Below are positions 1 through 5,977 of a DNA stretch of 5,977 nt, one piece after another. The stretch covers positions 1-5,977 of the forward strand of contig JBFFTH010000128.1 of NCBI GenBank assembly GCA_041571855.1, in the 5' to 3' direction. The notes under the pieces are model-generated. The model saw only the letters and a program-made list of their open reading frames with translations. It did not search any database and was not told where the DNA came from. The position numbers were made by a program, and so were the translations under genes. The stretch's first letter is position 1, and the number at the start of each line of letters is the position of its first letter. Source of the DNA: JACKOF01 sp041571855 (GTDB taxonomy: Bacteria; Pseudomonadota; Gammaproteobacteria; Pseudomonadales; Porticoccaceae).

Positions 1-174
1 GCGCTTCCCGCGGTGTCCTGCGGTGTTTACGGCTACCCCCATGATGAAGCAGCGAAGATTGCCCTGGACGTTTGCAGTCGTGACAAGTACCGCGAACTGG
101 ATATTCGCTTTTATCTGTATGGAAGCGAGATGTACAACCTGTGGCAGTCAGTTCTGGCGGGCATAACCCACTGA
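1..174 (+). CDS. Macro-domain protein (ADP-ribose binding/hydrolase type), 3' end only
   Basis: The open frame enters at the left edge and ends at TGA 172-174, giving the last 57 residues. It starts ALPAVSCGVYGYPHDEAAKI, which matches the second ADP-ribose-binding loop of macro domains (usually PAISTGVYGYP in YmdB/MacroD-type proteins), followed by the helix with the typical EAA pattern. Near the end, a strand and helix with YGSEMYNLW resemble the family's C-terminal 'F-D-x-x-N-Y-x-x-Y' region. Family members bind ADP-ribose and many remove O-acetyl groups or mono-ADP-ribose from it or from proteins in the cytoplasm. In the visible loop, cysteine stands where serine/threonine is common (SCGVYGYP rather than STGVYGYP). 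The N-terminal catalytic Asn/Asp region lies outside the window, so activity cannot be judged. The gene converges with the minus-strand cytochrome gene. Family assignment is fairly sure; substrate is not. Confidence 0.85.
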   Translation, partial: ALPAVSCGVYGYPHDEAAKIALDVCSRDKYRELDIRFYLYGSEMYNLWQSVLAGITH

Positions 175-461
175 TCCCAAGTTTATTGGTTGGCCGATTT
201 TTTAGCAACTTCACTGGCAGGGCGTCGGGAAACAGCCAGATATGGCCAGATTGGACAACCGCCAGGGAGGCTCTGCTATTCCCTTTCCAGATCTGCCCCT
301 TTTTCGATCAGCAGTAGTCGCCCATTTTTGTGGATCCTGTGGCAACAGCAGAACGCAAAAAGTCGCCACAAACCGTGGCGACCTTGTTCGCTATCAACAG
401 AGGCAGACGCGGAAGGAGTTATACAACCCCTTCACGCGAAGACCTGAAGGCGTACCTGGCG
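175..461. other. Intergenic stretch between two convergent genes
   Basis: These 287 bases separate the stop of the plus-strand macro-domain gene from the stop of the minus-strand cytochrome gene. The only element I can support is the minus-strand terminator at 356-382. Open frames exist on the plus strand here (for example 190-447), but they overlap each other in different frames, have proline/serine/arginine-rich low-quality translations and match no family I know, so I regard them as non-coding. No good terminator for the macro-domain gene is seen: the T-run at 198-203 is preceded only by a 4-base-pair hairpin (177-180 with 186-189), separated from it by several bases. Confidence 0.6.
356..382 (-). 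terminator. Intrinsic (rho-independent) terminator of the cytochrome gene
   Basis: On the minus strand the sequence reads GTCGCCAC, a 5-base loop GGTTT, then GTGGCGAC, immediately followed by TTTTT. This is a perfect 8-base-pair GC-rich stem (plus coordinates 375-382 and 362-369) followed by five U in the RNA (357-361). It lies about 80 bases past the stop of the cytochrome gene, in the right orientation to end that transcript and any read-through from cysG. On the plus strand the stem is followed by CTTGTTCG without a T-run, so it should work mainly in the minus direction. Confidence 0.85.
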
Positions 462-1226
462 TCAGCCATCCACCCATTCGTTGATGTTGTACTCCTTGCC
501 ATTGTAAGGCAGCACCCACATCTGGTAGAGGGAAACAAGGATCATGATTCCCAGGCAAGCGATGTAACCAAAGCCACCGATAATGGTGATCCAGGCAAAT
601 TTGGGATCAAATTTGGTCAGCCACCAGGAGAGAACATCGAGAATCAGGAAGGTGAACGGGATTGAAATAATCACTTCCTTCACCAGTTTTGAGATGCCTA
701 CAGCAAAACTGAAAATCAAGCCGACAAAAAACAGGATAAAGCCGATACCAAAAATGTGGATATGGGATACCCTGGTCAGTGAATCGATACCAATCCCTTC
801 ATCCACTTTGGCAACTTCCTTGAGGCCTTCGTAGGTAGTGTAATCGGGTATACCGGGAATTGCGCTGTGGCACATGACACATTTGCTCTGCACAATGGGC
901 TTGATGGTTTTTTCCCACTCTTTCTCGGAGGCGCCCTTTCTGACCCAGTAAACGAGCTGTCGCTTTTCTTCCTCGGTTGCCTTATCTGACATGGAACCGT
1001 TCAACTTGGATTCGAGCTTGCTGTTATTACGGTCACCGTAATAGCTGTATACAACGTCATCGACGGACAGGCCAAATTCACCATCAGCCATGCCGTGAGT
1101 CAGCAGAATCTGGCCACCCGCCATCAGCAGACCAAAACCGGTTGCCACCAGATACCCTGTGAACAGGACACGCAAGGATAAACCCAGGCTGGGCAGATTG
1201 TGCCAGGTTCCTTTCAAATCGCTCAT
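462..1226 (-). CDS. Membrane-anchored c-type cytochrome protein, four predicted TM segments, function unknown
   Basis: This is a 254-residue protein. Residues about 20-44 form a first membrane segment that also serves as export signal. A domain at about 45-154 follows, with one haem-c site CVMCH at 116-120, then three more hydrophobic segments at about 155-178, 183-202 and 212-237, and a short C-terminal tail. The haem must be attached outside the inner membrane, so N- and C-termini should face the cytoplasm; the basic residues before TM1 and between TM2 and TM3 agree. TM2 begins with a His-x-His pair (155 and 157). No methionine follows the CxxCH until TM4. I chose ATG at 1226 because AGGGGGAG lies just upstream; a TTG at 1259 would add 11 residues with no such site. 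I recognise the general type (single-haem domain flanked by membrane helices, found in proteobacteria) but not a proven function. A role in electron transfer is inference. Confidence 0.85.
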   Translation of the reverse strand: MSDLKGTWHNLPSLGLSLRVLFTGYLVATGFGLLMAGGQILLTHGMADGEFGLSVDDVVYSYYGDRNNSKLESKLNGSMSDKATEEEKRQLVYWVRKGASEKEWEKTIKPIVQSKCVMCHSAIPGIPDYTTYEGLKEVAKVDEGIGIDSLTRVSHIHIFGIGFILFFVGLIFSFAVGISKLVKEVIISIPFTFLILDVLSWWLTKFDPKFAWITIIGGFGYIACLGIMILVSLYQMWVLPYNGKEYNINEWVDG

Positions 1227-1228
1227 AA

Positions 1229-1236
1229 CTCCCCCT
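1229..1236 (-). promoter_or_regulatory. Strong ribosome binding site of the cytochrome gene
   Basis: The minus strand reads AGGGGGAG, then TT, then ATG. The purine-rich block is a strong Shine-Dalgarno match, and the AGGGGG core sits 4 bases before the start. It decides the start at 1226 over the in-frame TTG at 1259. Confidence 0.75.
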
Positions 1237-1314
1237 ATGGTCAGTGCTTGAAAAGACAAATGCAGACGGCACGCCCTACTACTTGTTTTGGTACTTCCAA
1301 GCCGCCCACTAGCA

Positions 1315-1343
1315 AATAGAGGATAGGGTTAATCCAGCTTCAA
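1315..1343 (-). promoter_or_regulatory. Possible sigma-70 promoter upstream of the cytochrome gene
   Basis: In the 155-base gap between cysG and the cytochrome gene, the minus strand has TTGAAG (1338-1343, a -35 candidate with four of six consensus bases) and, after a 17-base spacer, TCTATT (1315-1320, a -10 candidate with four of six). A transcript from here would have a leader of about 80 bases. The match is modest. Read-through from cysG is also possible, because no minus-strand terminator is visible in the gap. The spacer carries a small imperfect dyad, GGAT...ATCC, which I cannot assign to a regulator. Confidence 0.3.
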
Positions 1344-1381
1344 GTCTAGTTGTAGAAATCTTTTTTGGTGGTAATTGCCAG

Positions 1382-2767
1382 CTATTCGACCTTGAACCAG
1401 GACAAGCTGTCGCGCAGTCTGACCACTTCGCCGACAATAATCAGTGTCGGTGCTTTTGCACCTCCCTTGCGCACCACTTCCGGCAGCGTTTCAATGGTCG
1501 CGGTAAAAACCCGCTGCCGAGGCGTGGTGCCTTTTTCAACCAGGGCCGCGGGCATATCCGCCGCCATGCCATGGGCAATCAGCTCCCGGCTGATGGTTTC
1601 CAGGCCGTTAAGGCCCATGTAAAACACCAGTGTCTGCCCGGGCGCGGTTAAGTCCCCCCAGTTTAGATCAAAGACGCCATCTTTCTGGTGGCCGGTAACA
1701 AATCGTACCGACTGGGCAAAGTCCCTATGGGTCAGCGGGATACCTGCGTAACTGGCGCAGCCGGATGCAGCGGTAATGCCGGGCACCACCTGAAAAGAAA
1801 TACCCGCGTCGTGGAGGTGCGCGATTTCCTCGCCGCCTCGACCAAAGATAAACGGATCGCCCCCTTTGAGGCGTAATACCCTGTGCCCCTGACGGGCGTA
1901 TTCCACCAGCTTGGCATTGATATTTTCCTGGCTGACAGGATGGTCGCCGGCGGTTTTACCGACATAAATCATCTCTGCATCCCTGCGCACCAGCTCCAGC
2001 ACCTCTTTGGAAACCAGGCGATCATAGAGCACGATATCGGCCTTTTGCATCAGCCGCAGAGCCCTGAAAGTCAGCAGGTCGGGGTCACCGGGACCTCCGC
2101 CCACCAGGTAGACCTCGCCCACTTTTGCCGGCGCCCGCTCAGCCAATGCCTGTTTCAGGCGCTCTCCGGCCAGCTCGCTCTTGCCGCTGAATACCAGTTC
2201 GGCGATATCGCCCTCAAAGACGGACTCCCAGAAATAACGGCGATCACTCAAATGGTTAAATTTCTGCTTAACCGTATCGCGAAAGCGGCCAGCGAGCTCT
2301 GCCAGCCTGCCATAGCCGGCAGGGATGTCGGACTCCAGCCGGGTGCGCAGCATTCTTGCCAACACTGGCGCCTTGCCATTACTGCTGATCGCGATCTGCA
2401 GCGGCGAGCGATCGACAATCGAGGGGAACGTCACGGTACATAGCTCGGGGCTGTCCACGACATTGACCGGCTTACACTGCTCCCTGCAGAGGCGCGATAT
2501 CCACTCATTGAGTATGTGATCATCCGTGGCCACCACCACAAGAACCGCTCCCTCTATATCCTCCGCCTGGAACTTGCGATGATAAAGGCTCAAATCACTC
2601 GACTCAGTGGCCGTTTGCTGAATTTCGGCATTGATCTTCGGTGCGACCAGGTCAACCTCTGCACCGGCTGCCAGCAACTGACGCAACTTGCGCTGCGCAA
2701 TGCTGCCACCGCCGACGACCAGGCAGCGGTTACCCCTGAGTTTGTGAAATAACGGCAGCGAGTCCAT
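1382..2767 (-). CDS. cysG: Sirohaem synthase CysG (uroporphyrinogen-III methyltransferase / precorrin-2 dehydrogenase / ferrochelatase)
   Basis: This cytoplasmic enzyme turns uroporphyrinogen III into sirohaem, the cofactor of sulfite and assimilatory nitrite reductases. With 461 residues it matches E. coli CysG (about 457) and is the full fusion. Residues 1 to about 113 are the NAD-dependent dehydrogenase/chelatase half, with nucleotide motif GGGSIA from residue 19 and the catalytic aspartate in VNVVD (105, equivalent to Asp104 of E. coli). The linker holds ISSNG, which includes the position of the regulatory phosphoserine 128. The methyltransferase half (about 216-461) has VGGGPGDPDLLT, YDRLV with Asp249, VGK with Lys271, the LKGGDPFIFGRGGEE loop, GITAASG and YMGL with Met384; these are the SAM and substrate residues known in the family. 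I chose ATG at 2767 because it gives the family's usual MDxLP start. A GTG at 2773 is in frame, would add two residues, and is better spaced from an AGGT, so it remains possible. The start lies 13 bases after serS. Confidence 0.97.
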   Translation of the reverse strand: MDSLPLFHKLRGNRCLVVGGGSIAQRKLRQLLAAGAEVDLVAPKINAEIQQTATESSDLSLYHRKFQAEDIEGAVLVVVATDDHILNEWISRLCREQCKPVNVVDSPELCTVTFPSIVDRSPLQIAISSNGKAPVLARMLRTRLESDIPAGYGRLAELAGRFRDTVKQKFNHLSDRRYFWESVFEGDIAELVFSGKSELAGERLKQALAERAPAKVGEVYLVGGGPGDPDLLTFRALRLMQKADIVLYDRLVSKEVLELVRRDAEMIYVGKTAGDHPVSQENINAKLVEYARQGHRVLRLKGGDPFIFGRGGEEIAHLHDAGISFQVVPGITAASGCASYAGIPLTHRDFAQSVRFVTGHQKDGVFDLNWGDLTAPGQTLVFYMGLNGLETISRELIAHGMAADMPAALVEKGTTPRQRVFTATIETLPEVVRKGGAKAPTLIIVGEVVRLRDSLSWFKVE

Positions 2768-2780
2768 TAGCACCAGTTAC

Positions 2781-4082
2781 CTAGCAGATTTTGGTTTTGC
2801 CATGCATATAGGTGCGCAACACTTCCGGAACTTCTATGCTGCCATCCGCCTGCTGGTAATTTTCCATCACCGCGAGCAAGGTGCGCCCAACAGCCAGGCC
2901 CGAGCCATTGATGGTGTGCAGCAATTCCGGCTTGCCTGTCGCAGGATTGCGCCACCGCGCCTTCAGGCGGCGAGCCTGAAAATCCCTGAAATTACTGCAC
3001 GACGAGATCTCCCGGTAACGATTCTGGGAGGGTAGCCACACTTCAATGTCATAGGTGCGAGCCGAGGAAAAGCCCAGGTCACCGCCACACAGAATCACGG
3101 TGCGATACGGCAGTTCCAGCTTCTGCAGAATGCCTTCGGCATGGGCAGTCAGTTCCTCCAATGCCTGCTCGGAAGCATCGGGACGCACAAACTGCACCAG
3201 TTCCACCTTCTCAAACTGGTGCTGGCGAATCATGCCGCGGGTATCCTTGCCGTAACTTCCCGCCTCGCTCCTGAAACAGGGCGTATGGCAGGCGTACTTC
3301 ACCGGCAAATGTGTCTCTTCAATGATTTCATTGCGGAAGATATTGGTGACTGGCACCTCGGCCGTGGGTATCAGATAGAACTCCTGCTCTGCCCGCAGTT
3401 TGAACAGGTCTTCCTCAAACTTGGGCAACTGGCCGGTGCCAAACAGGGAATCGCTGTTGACGATATAGGGGACATTGACCTCCTGGTAGCCGTTCTCCAG
3501 GGTGTGGGTGTTAAGCATAAACTGTATCAGTGCCCGGTGAAGCGCAGCGATTTCGCCGCGCATCAGCGCGAAGCGGGAGCCGGTGATTTTTGCTGCCGTT
3601 TCAAAATCCAGCAATCCGCCATTGCCTGTACCCAGGCCGGCGCCGAGGTCAACGTGATCCTTAACCTCAAAATCAAAAGTTTTTGGCTCGCCCCAGCGGC
3701 GGATTTCGACATTGTCCTCTTCGGTCAAGCCCTCCGGCACTTGCTCATCCGGAACGTTGGGGATACCGTGCAAATATGCCTCGACTTTCTTCTGCGCTTC
3801 TTCAGCGGCCGACTCTGCCGCAACAGAGGATTTTTTCAGCGCTTCGCCCTTCTCCTTCAAAGGCGAAATATCCTCACCCCTGGCCTTGGCTTCGCCGATC
3901 AGCTTGCCCATGGTCTTGGCAAAGGCATTGCGCTCGGCCTGCAGGTTCTGGGCTGCTGTCTGCAGTTTGCGGCTTTCGGACACAAGCTCCGCCAGTTTCT
4001 CGACATCCAGCTCAAAGCCTCTTTTAGCCAGCGCCAAGGCAATGCCCTGCGGCTCATTAAGAACAAGTTTCGGGTCTAACAT
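2781..4082 (-). CDS. serS: Seryl-tRNA synthetase
   Basis: This class II aminoacyl-tRNA synthetase charges tRNA-Ser (and tRNA-Sec where present) with serine in the cytoplasm. The 433 residues compare with 430 in E. coli. The N-terminus MLDPKLVLNEPQGIA is the typical SerS start. Residues about 28-108 are charged and alanine-rich, forming the two-helix coiled-coil arm that recognises the long variable arm of tRNA-Ser. The catalytic core has TAEVP (240-244), motif 2 beginning FRSEAG (270-275), and motif 3 NGSGLAVGRTLLA (392-404). EISSCSN at 358-364 is part of the serine/ATP pocket. Compared with E. coli there is a slightly longer glycine-rich loop at about 147-157 and a shorter loop near 230-236. 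No strong Shine-Dalgarno is seen: an AGGA lies about 15 bases before the ATG. The gene follows crcB by 48 bases and precedes cysG by 13, so it is likely co-transcribed. Confidence 0.98.
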   Translation of the reverse strand: MLDPKLVLNEPQGIALALAKRGFELDVEKLAELVSESRKLQTAAQNLQAERNAFAKTMGKLIGEAKARGEDISPLKEKGEALKKSSVAAESAAEEAQKKVEAYLHGIPNVPDEQVPEGLTEEDNVEIRRWGEPKTFDFEVKDHVDLGAGLGTGNGGLLDFETAAKITGSRFALMRGEIAALHRALIQFMLNTHTLENGYQEVNVPYIVNSDSLFGTGQLPKFEEDLFKLRAEQEFYLIPTAEVPVTNIFRNEIIEETHLPVKYACHTPCFRSEAGSYGKDTRGMIRQHQFEKVELVQFVRPDASEQALEELTAHAEGILQKLELPYRTVILCGGDLGFSSARTYDIEVWLPSQNRYREISSCSNFRDFQARRLKARWRNPATGKPELLHTINGSGLAVGRTLLAVMENYQQADGSIEVPEVLRTYMHGKTKIC

Positions 4083-4130
4083 GATGGTTCTAAATATTCC
4101 TGCAGATAAGCTGGTAAAGCAAAATGCTCA

Positions 4131-4505
4131 TTAAGATAACCAGCGAGTCAACGAGATAGCGCAAAAGACCCCCAGCAGTGAGAGAATCACACTGCCAAAA
4201 ACATAGGCCAGCGCCTGCGAAAGGTGGCCATTTTGCCACAAAGCGAGGGCGTCAAGCGAGAATGTAGAAAAGGTGGTAAATGCACCGAGAAAACCGACCA
4301 TTAAAAGGTTGCGCAATTCCGGCGGTAGCAGGGCCTTTTCCACGATCAATACGTAGAAAATACCCATCAAAAGCGAACCGGCAACATTGACCACCAGGGT
4401 ACCGAGGGGGAATTTGTCACCCATTACCGGGTAAACCAACGCATTGACGCCAAAGCGAGCCATTGCGCCGATACCTCCGCCCAAAGCCACAAATAACCAT
4501 TGCAT
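4131..4505 (-). CDS. crcB: Fluoride ion channel CrcB (Fluc)
   Basis: This small inner-membrane protein forms dual-topology dimers that let fluoride leave the cell. It has 124 residues (E. coli about 127) and four hydrophobic segments. Family marks are GGGIGAMAR (9-17), the pore asparagine in VVNVAGS (Asn40), and GFLGAFTTFSTFS (71-83), which holds the central sodium site and the two pore phenylalanines (79 and 82). I chose ATG at 4505 because AAAAAGG sits 8 bases upstream. A GTG at 4511 shares a base with the rarA stop TAG and would add two residues, but is too close to that site. The gene is packed directly behind rarA, which points to translational coupling. No fluoride riboswitch is seen ahead of it, and there is no room for one between the genes. 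Confidence 0.95.
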   Translation of the reverse strand: MQWLFVALGGGIGAMARFGVNALVYPVMGDKFPLGTLVVNVAGSLLMGIFYVLIVEKALLPPELRNLLMVGFLGAFTTFSTFSLDALALWQNGHLSQALAYVFGSVILSLLGVFCAISLTRWLS

Positions 4506-4510
4506 AGACA

Positions 4511-5860
4511 CTACCTTTTTCCGTCGGGTCCTGTTTTACCGTAGCGCTGTTGAGCAGCCTGACTGTTCAGCGCCCGCAACCGATTTAACTTTTCTGCAAT
4601 CTTTAACTCAAGCCCCCGGTCGACCGGGGAGTAATAGTGAGCATCACCAATCTCTTGCGGGAAGTAGTTTTCACCGGCGGCAAAGGCATCCGGCTCATCG
4701 TGTGCATAGCGGTATTCCGCGCCGTAATCGAGCTCCTTCAACAGCTTGGTCGGGGCATTGCGCAAGTGCAACGGCACATCGTAGCTGGGCATTTTTCGAA
4801 TATCCGCGCGGGCAGCATTGTATGCCCGGTAGACCGCATTGCTCTTCGGCGCTGCTGCCAGGTAAATCACGGCCTGGGCGACGGCCAGCTCCCCTTCAGG
4901 GCTGCCCAGCCGCTCCTGAACATCCCAGGCATTGAGCGCAAGTGAGAGCGCACGCGGGTCGGCATTGCCGATATCCTCGCTCGCCATGCGCACCACCCGG
5001 CGGGCAATGTAGAGCGGATCACAACCACCGTCGATCATGCGCACGAACCAGTACAGCGCAGCATCCGGTGAAGAACCCCGCACCGACTTGTGCAGTGCTG
5101 AAATCTGGTCATAAAAGTATTCCCCACCCTTGTCGAAGCGTCGGGTGTCGCTGACCAGAACCTCCTCGACATTTTTTCTGGAAATGACCGGCTGTTCGCC
5201 CTCGGCGAGGTCGCTGGCAATTTCGAGCAGGTTGAGTGCCTTGCGCGCATCTCCATCCGCTGCCCCGGCGAGCAACTGCACGGCGTCTTCTGCGATGGCA
5301 ATGTTATTGGCCAGCCCCTTTTTCCGGTCGGCAACAGCCCGCTGCAGAATATTGCTGATTGCCTGCTGAGACAGACTTCTCAACACATAAACCCGGCAGC
5401 GCGAGAGCAAGGCATTATTCAACTCGAACGAAGGATTCTCGGTAGTAGCGCCTATCAGCAGCACCGTGCCGTCCTCGACATAGGGCAGAAAGGCGTCCTG
5501 CTGGGCTTTGTTGAAGCGGTGCACCTCGTCCACGAAGAGAATGGTTTTTCGGCCGCGAAGATCCCGCTCTTCCTCCGCTTTTGCCACAGCGGCGCGTATT
5601 TCCTTAATACCCGCCAGAACAGCCGAGACAGATTCAAGGTGAGCATCCACAGACTGGGCGATTATCCTTGCGAGCGTCGTTTTACCCACCCCCGGTGGCC
5701 CCCAGAAAACCATCGAGTGGAGCTGCCCGGAGAGGATGGCTTCTCTCAGCGACTGGCCTTTTCCCAGCAGGTGCTCCTGGCCAAAAAATTCGTCGAGGGT
5801 TTGCGGACGCATTCGTGAGGCCAGGGGGTTATAAACCTGCTGCTTAAACAGATCTGTCAT
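4511..5860 (-). CDS. rarA: Replication-associated recombination protein A (RarA/MgsA), AAA+ ATPase
   Basis: RarA is a tetrameric ATPase of the clamp-loader branch, related to eukaryotic WRNIP1/Mgs1. It acts at stalled replication forks and interacts with single-strand binding protein. The 449 residues match the usual length (447 in E. coli). In order: the conserved N-terminal region PLASRMRPQTLDEFFGQEHL (12-31); Walker A GPPGVGKT (54-61); Walker B ILFVDEVH (107-114); sensor 1 region GATTENPSFE (137-146); LLSRCRV (151-157) with the likely arginine finger; sensor 2 GDARKALN (203-210). The tetramerisation half carries ALHKSVRGSSPDAALYW, ASEDIGNADPRAL and VPLHLRNAPTKL, all typical. The start ATG at 5860 follows the lolA stop by three bases, and GGGAAGA lies about a dozen bases upstream as a loosely spaced binding site. 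All catalytic residues appear intact. Confidence 0.97.
   Translation of the reverse strand: MTDLFKQQVYNPLASRMRPQTLDEFFGQEHLLGKGQSLREAILSGQLHSMVFWGPPGVGKTTLARIIAQSVDAHLESVSAVLAGIKEIRAAVAKAEEERDLRGRKTILFVDEVHRFNKAQQDAFLPYVEDGTVLLIGATTENPSFELNNALLSRCRVYVLRSLSQQAISNILQRAVADRKKGLANNIAIAEDAVQLLAGAADGDARKALNLLEIASDLAEGEQPVISRKNVEEVLVSDTRRFDKGGEYFYDQISALHKSVRGSSPDAALYWFVRMIDGGCDPLYIARRVVRMASEDIGNADPRALSLALNAWDVQERLGSPEGELAVAQAVIYLAAAPKSNAVYRAYNAARADIRKMPSYDVPLHLRNAPTKLLKELDYGAEYRYAHDEPDAFAAGENYFPQEIGDAHYYSPVDRGLELKIAEKLNRLRALNSQAAQQRYGKTGPDGKR
4514..4520 (-). promoter_or_regulatory. Ribosome binding site of crcB inside the rarA 3' end
   Basis: The minus strand reads AAAAAGG, then eight bases including the rarA stop TAG, then the crcB ATG. 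The spacing fits the ATG at 4505 and not the GTG at 4511. Its place within the last rarA codons suggests that ribosomes finishing rarA help start crcB. Confidence 0.6.
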
Positions 5861-5863
5861 TGT

Positions 5864-5977
5864 TTACTGGTCTTCCCGAAGAATATCCACGTCGGGCGGC
5901 GGGACAAAGGTAAACTCTGCAGGGTCGATTTCCACATTGAGCTGCTGCTGGTGAAAACGAATCTCGGTGCGCTGGCC
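5864..5977 (-). CDS. lolA: Outer-membrane lipoprotein carrier LolA, C-terminal end only
   Basis: The frame enters at the right edge and ends with TAA at 5864-5866, giving the last 37 residues. They read GQRTEIRFHQQQLNVEIDPA and then EFTFVPPPDVDILREDQ. The FTFVPPPDVD(I/V) ending matches the last strand of LolA (FTFTPPQGVTV in E. coli). LolA is the periplasmic chaperone that takes lipoproteins from the LolCDE transporter to LolB at the outer membrane. Signal peptide and most of the fold are outside the window. Only three bases separate its stop from rarA, and lolA-rarA adjacency is common in gammaproteobacteria, which supports the call from so short a piece. Confidence 0.88.
   Translation of the reverse strand, partial: GQRTEIRFHQQQLNVEIDPAEFTFVPPPDVDILREDQ

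Noticed and set aside
176..203. Terminator for the macro-domain gene at the T-run 198-203
   Set aside because: The only hairpin before it has four base pairs and does not abut the T-run, so it is too weak to call.
232..252. Short direct repeat CCAGAT...CCAGAT and GCCA-gata-TGGC hairpin
   Set aside because: Too short to tell from chance, with no further copies nearby.
190..665. Overlapping plus-strand small open frames in the convergent intergenic region
   Set aside because: Three frames overlap each other, cross the terminator at 356-382 and run into the 3' end of the cytochrome gene. None has a convincing ribosome binding site or recognisable protein.
1329..1343. FNR/Anr-like box (TTGA...TTAA) upstream of the cytochrome gene
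   Set aside because: The minus strand reads TTGAAGCTGGATTAA. The half-sites are one base too far apart for TTGAT-N4-ATCAA, and the right half lacks the required C.
1883..2443. Plus-strand open frame of 186 residues antisense to cysG
   Set aside because: It is fully opposite an intact cysG with all catalytic residues, and its translation resembles no family.
3141..4079. Long plus-strand open frame of 312 residues antisense to serS
   Set aside because: It lies wholly opposite a clear seryl-tRNA synthetase gene. Its translation has no recognisable motif, and long antisense frames are common opposite GC-rich coding genes.

Overview
The window looks like core chromosome of a gammaproteobacterium. 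The minus strand carries, in transcription order, lolA (3' end) - rarA - crcB - serS - cysG. From general knowledge, this order resembles the lolA/rarA/crcB/serS/cysG neighbourhood of Pseudomonas and related marine groups (Pseudomonadales in the broad sense, including the Cellvibrio/Microbulbifer/Marinobacter type). The proteins align closely with remembered E. coli sequences. Genus cannot be settled from this sequence.

Layout from right to left, which is the direction of transcription. Positions 5977-5864 hold the C-terminus of the lipoprotein carrier LolA. RarA, a replication-associated AAA+ ATPase, occupies 5860-4511. CrcB, a Fluc-type fluoride channel, occupies 4505-4131 and its reading frame begins right at the rarA stop. 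SerS (seryl-tRNA synthetase) lies at 4082-2781 and CysG (trifunctional sirohaem synthase) at 2767-1382. Gaps between these five genes are 3 to 48 bases, with no terminator seen in any of them, so they probably form one transcription unit. A 155-base gap then precedes a membrane-anchored c-type cytochrome protein at 1226-462, also on the minus strand. That gene has its own strong ribosome binding site and is followed by a clear intrinsic terminator at 356-382. At the left edge a plus-strand gene, the 3' end of a macro-domain protein (1-174), converges on this block across a 287-base intergenic stretch.

Functionally the cluster is mostly housekeeping: outer-membrane lipoprotein transport, rescue of stalled replication, fluoride export, serine-tRNA charging and sirohaem synthesis. 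The least understood gene is the cytochrome-like protein. It has one CxxCH haem-c site in a small domain between the first and second of four predicted membrane segments, a His-x-His pair at the start of the second, and no methionine after the haem site before the last segment. I see no mobile element, CRISPR array, tRNA, rRNA or sign of horizontal transfer, and no convincing undescribed multi-gene system. The cytochrome protein is the best candidate for follow-up.
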